Origin: Chlorobiota bacterium | GTDB lineage: Bacteria > Bacteroidota > Bacteroidia > Bacteroidales > JAADGE01 | NCBI GenBank assembly: GCA_013153575.1 | Contig: JAADEE010000006.1 | Span: 1-7,928 of the forward strand | DNA length: 7,928 nt | Direction of reading: 5' to 3' | Part shown: in pieces, positions 5,711 to 7,928 of the stretch | Layout: every line of letters starts with the position of its first letter | How positions within the stretch are numbered: position 1 is the first letter of the stretch | The notes under the pieces: generated by a model | Told to the model about the DNA's origin: nothing | Seen by the model: the letters and a program-made list of their open reading frames with translations, nothing else | Database searches by the model: none | Program-made: the position numbers and the translations under genes

Positions 5711-6832
5711 ATGACAAATGATAATTTAAAATATAAAATTGCTCTTGGTTTAATTTCAGGAATAGGACCTATAACCGCAAAAAGTTTAATTGCTTATACC
5801 GGAAGTGTTGAAAACATCTTTAAAGCAAAAAAAACAGAGTTAATAAAAGCAGTTGGTGTTGGCGAGTTTCTTGCAACACAAATTCTAAAAGAAAAAGAAG
5901 ATGCTTTACAAAAAGCAGAGCAAGAACTTAGGTTTATACAAAAAAATAAAATTAAGCCACTTTTTTATTTAGAAGAAGATTACCCTTTCTTATTAAAACA
6001 ATGCCCCGATGCACCTTTGTTAATTTTTGTAAAAGGAAATATTGATTTTAATAATCGAAAAATAATTAGCATTGTAGGAACACGAAATGCAACAATTCAA
6101 GGTAAAGAAAATTGTGAGCAATTAATTAAGTCTTTATCAGAAACAAAGCATAATCCTGTAATTGTTAGTGGGTTAGCGTATGGTGTTGATATATGTGCAC
6201 ATAAGTCGGCATTAAAATATGGTTTAGATACAATTGCAGTTTTTGCTCACGGATTTGATAAAATTTATCCTGCAAAGCATAAAAATACAGCTTCTGAAAT
6301 TAAAGAAAACGGAGCATTAGTTACAGAATTTATTAGCGGAGCAAAATTTGACCGTCAAAACTTTTTAAAAAGAAATAGAATTATTGCAGGATTATCTCAT
6401 GCAACAGTTGTTATAGAATCTGCAAAAAAAGGCGGTTCACTTGTAACTGCCGATATTGCAAACTCGTATAATCGTGAGGTTTTTGCCATTCCCGGAAGGT
6501 TAGACGACAAATATTCCGAAGGAACAAACTGGTTAATTAAAACTCACAAAGCATTTTTATTGCAATCGGCAAACGATATAGAATACATTTTAAACTGGGA
6601 GCAAAGCAAAAACATAGTTCAAAAAAGTTTATTTATTGAATTTTCAGAAGAAGAAAAATTAATTGCAAATTTTCTTAAACAAAAAAATAATAGTATAATT
6701 GATGAAATTTGTAAAGGAACAAAACTTACAATGAGCAAAGTTTCATCTTTACTTTTAGAAATGGAATTTAAAGATGCAATAAGATGTTTGCCCGGTAAAA
6801 TTTATGAACTTTCAGGAAATATAAACTTTTAA
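5711..6832 (+). CDS. dprA: DNA-processing protein DprA (Smf)
   Basis: DprA binds incoming single-stranded DNA during natural transformation, protects it and loads RecA. The 373 residues show all three usual parts. An N-terminal helix-hairpin-helix-like region (about 8-60) contains GLISGIGPITAKSL. A Rossmann-type core (about 80-290) has VGTRNAT (122-128), SGLAYGVDICAH (153-164), the phosphate-binding RNRIIAGLS (221-229) and KGGSLVTADIA (240-250), then FAIPG (258-262). A C-terminal winged-helix domain (about 310-368, DML1 type) begins at FSEEEKLIANFL. The expected 'G.D..YP' motif is present as GFDKIYP (181-187). No residue expected of the family looks missing. The ATG at 5711 has an A-rich leader only. 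The gene is followed after 2 bases by a glycosyltransferase gene, a pairing that suggests shared transcription rather than shared function. The protein is widespread, so its presence alone does not prove competence. Confidence 0.95.
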   Translation: MTNDNLKYKIALGLISGIGPITAKSLIAYTGSVENIFKAKKTELIKAVGVGEFLATQILKEKEDALQKAEQELRFIQKNKIKPLFYLEEDYPFLLKQCPDAPLLIFVKGNIDFNNRKIISIVGTRNATIQGKENCEQLIKSLSETKHNPVIVSGLAYGVDICAHKSALKYGLDTIAVFAHGFDKIYPAKHKNTASEIKENGALVTEFISGAKFDRQNFLKRNRIIAGLSHATVVIESAKKGGSLVTADIANSYNREVFAIPGRLDDKYSEGTNWLIKTHKAFLLQSANDIEYILNWEQSKNIVQKSLFIEFSEEEKLIANFLKQKNNSIIDEICKGTKLTMSKVSSLLLEMEFKDAIRCLPGKIYELSGNINF

Positions 6833-6834
6833 AA

Positions 6835-7593
6835 ATGATTAAACTTTCGGTTGTAATAATAACTTTTAATGAAGAAAAAAACATTGATAAATGTTTACTT
6901 TCTGTAAAAGATATTGCTGATGAAATTATTGTATTAGATTCATTTTCAACCGATAAAACCGAAGAAATTTGCAAATCACACAATGTAAAGTTTTTCCAAC
7001 ATAAGTTTGATGGACATATTCAGCAAAAAAACAGAGTTGTAACTTATGCAAAAAATGAATTTGTACTTTCGCTTGATGCCGATGAGCTTCTTTCTGACAA
7101 ACTAAAAAAATCAATTTCAGAAATTAAAGAAACCTTAAAATTTGATGCTTATTATTTCAACAGGTTAAACTTTTATTGCGGAAAAGAAATTAGGCATAGT
7201 GCATGGTATCCTGATAAAAAAATAAGACTTTGGAATAAAAATAAAGCCAAATGGGGAGGTGTAAATCCTCATGATACAGTTATTTTGCAAGAAGGAGCAA
7301 AAATGCAGTATCTAAAAGGCGATTTGCTACATTATTCTTTCACTTCAATTGAACAACATATTAACCAAATAAATAAATTTTCAAGTATAAAAGCAGAAGC
7401 AGCTTTTGCAAGTGGAAAAAAAACTAATTTCTTAAAAATAATATTTAAACCTTCAATTAAGTTTTTTATTCAATATTTTATAAAATTAGGTTTTCTTGAC
7501 GGATTTTACGGACTTGTTATATGCAAAAATTCAGCTCATGCAGAGTTTCTTAAACAAGTAAAACTATACAGACTTCAAAAAAATGCAAAATAA
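6835..7593 (+). CDS. Family 2 glycosyltransferase, WaaE/KdtX type
   Basis: This 252-residue GT-A enzyme transfers a sugar from a nucleotide donor, probably onto lipopolysaccharide core, at the inner face of the cytoplasmic membrane. The N-terminus LSVVIITFNEEKNI (4-17) is the donor-binding start. DSFSTDKT (35-42) and SLDADE (79-84, with the metal-binding DAD at 81-83) follow in the family order. The later WYPDKKIRLW (124-133) and LLHYSFTS (164-171) are hallmarks of the WaaE/KdtX (LgtF-like) subgroup, which adds beta-glucose or similar to the inner core. A hydrophobic amphipathic stretch (about 199-230) probably touches the membrane. The gene starts 2 bases after the dprA stop and overlaps the next gene by 11 bases, so translation is probably coupled. 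The exact sugar and acceptor cannot be told. Confidence 0.9.
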   Translation: MIKLSVVIITFNEEKNIDKCLLSVKDIADEIIVLDSFSTDKTEEICKSHNVKFFQHKFDGHIQQKNRVVTYAKNEFVLSLDADELLSDKLKKSISEIKETLKFDAYYFNRLNFYCGKEIRHSAWYPDKKIRLWNKNKAKWGGVNPHDTVILQEGAKMQYLKGDLLHYSFTSIEQHINQINKFSSIKAEAAFASGKKTNFLKIIFKPSIKFFIQYFIKLGFLDGFYGLVICKNSAHAEFLKQVKLYRLQKNAK

Positions 7594-7928
7594 GAATAAT
7601 ACAATTTGTTTTTTTAACAGTGCAATTGCATGGGGTGGGGGCGAAAAATGGCATTTTGACATGGCAGTTGCTTTGCAAAAAAAAGGCTACAATATTTTAT
7701 TCTTTGCAAATGAAAAAAGTGAACTTTCTAAAAGGTTAGAAGACACCAAAATAAAAACCATTAAATTAAAGGTTACAAATTTAAGTTTTTTAAATCCTTT
7801 AAAAATTAACTTCATTAAAACTAAACTTAAAGAACACAATGTTGAAACAATAATAATAAACCTTTCGCAAGATTTAAAACTTGCAGGTTTTGCTGCTAAA
7901 AGAGCAGGAGTTAAAAATATAGTTTATA
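7583..7928 (+). CDS. N-terminal part of a GT-B glycosyltransferase (partial, runs off the edge)
   Basis: The ATG at 7583-7585 lies within the last codons of the previous gene, and the frame stays open to the right edge, 115 residues. It opens with a strand and a glycine-rich loop, ICFFNSAIAWGGGEKWHFDM, followed by AVALQKKGYNILFFAN. This is the typical first Rossmann unit of GT-B enzymes (family 4-like), where the 'GG.E.....LA..L...GH.V' pattern binds the acceptor side. A second unit (about 87-115, ETIIINLSQDLKLAGFAAKRAGVKNIVY) has the 'I.....LKLAGFAAKRAGVKNIV' form common in lipopolysaccharide core enzymes. The donor-binding C-terminal half lies outside the window. The 11-base overlap with the family 2 gene argues that both act in the same surface-glycan pathway. 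Confidence 0.8.
   Translation, partial: MQNKNNTICFFNSAIAWGGGEKWHFDMAVALQKKGYNILFFANEKSELSKRLEDTKIKTIKLKVTNLSFLNPLKINFIKTKLKEHNVETIIINLSQDLKLAGFAAKRAGVKNIVY

Noticed and set aside
6768..7114. Two minus-strand frames (6768-6983 and 6926-7114) opposite the dprA end and the glycosyltransferase start.
   Set aside because: The plus strand holds two recognised genes here, and the antisense frames have no motif, promoter box or neighbour.
7630..7642. A G-rich run (GGGGTGGGGG) unusual in this AT-rich sequence.
   Set aside because: It is explained by the conserved Trp-Gly-Gly-Gly loop of the GT-B glycosyltransferase, and there are too few G tracts for a quadruplex.

Overview
The window looks like chromosomal DNA of a member of the Bacteroidota. 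It is very AT-rich. Start codons are preceded by A/T-rich leaders rather than Shine-Dalgarno sites. The two promoter-like sites match the TAnnTTTG -7 box of this phylum. The proteins include a type IX secretion (T9SS) sorting domain, a surface lipoprotein signal of the Bacteroidota type and a TonB-dependent receptor. I cannot place it to genus. No insertion sequence, tRNA, rRNA, CRISPR array or phage gene is visible, and gene density is high, with no gene-free stretch over about 120 bases.

Left part (1-4289): the last 23 codons of an unknown plus-strand gene end at 74 and face a three-gene minus-strand cluster across a hairpin (85-120). In transcription order the cluster is a secreted T9SS-sorted protein (start 4170), a BtuB-like TonB-dependent outer membrane receptor (start 3135) and a BtuG-like beta-propeller surface lipoprotein (start 1205). 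Together they look like a surface capture and import device. The closest known parallel is cobamide (vitamin B12) acquisition in Bacteroides. The substrate is inferred from family resemblance, and no cobalamin riboswitch fits in the short leader.

A divergent promoter region (about 4171-4289) separates this cluster from the plus-strand genes.

Right part (4290-7928): mqnC, a radical SAM enzyme of the futalosine route to menaquinone; an unrecognised 84-residue protein; a 33-base near-perfect palindrome; dprA, the DNA-processing protein of natural transformation; a family 2 glycosyltransferase of the WaaE/KdtX type; and the N-terminal part of a GT-B glycosyltransferase running off the right edge. 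The last three are tightly packed (2-base gap, then an 11-base overlap), so they are probably co-transcribed; the two glycosyltransferases probably build lipopolysaccharide or another surface glycan.

The less ordinary signals are: a heptanucleotide tandem repeat inside the signal-peptide codons of the lipoprotein; an A10 tract directly after the receptor start codon; and three unrelated-sequence but similarly built 33-36 base palindromes, two of which sit 8-11 bases before a start codon. Everything else is ordinary for the phylum.
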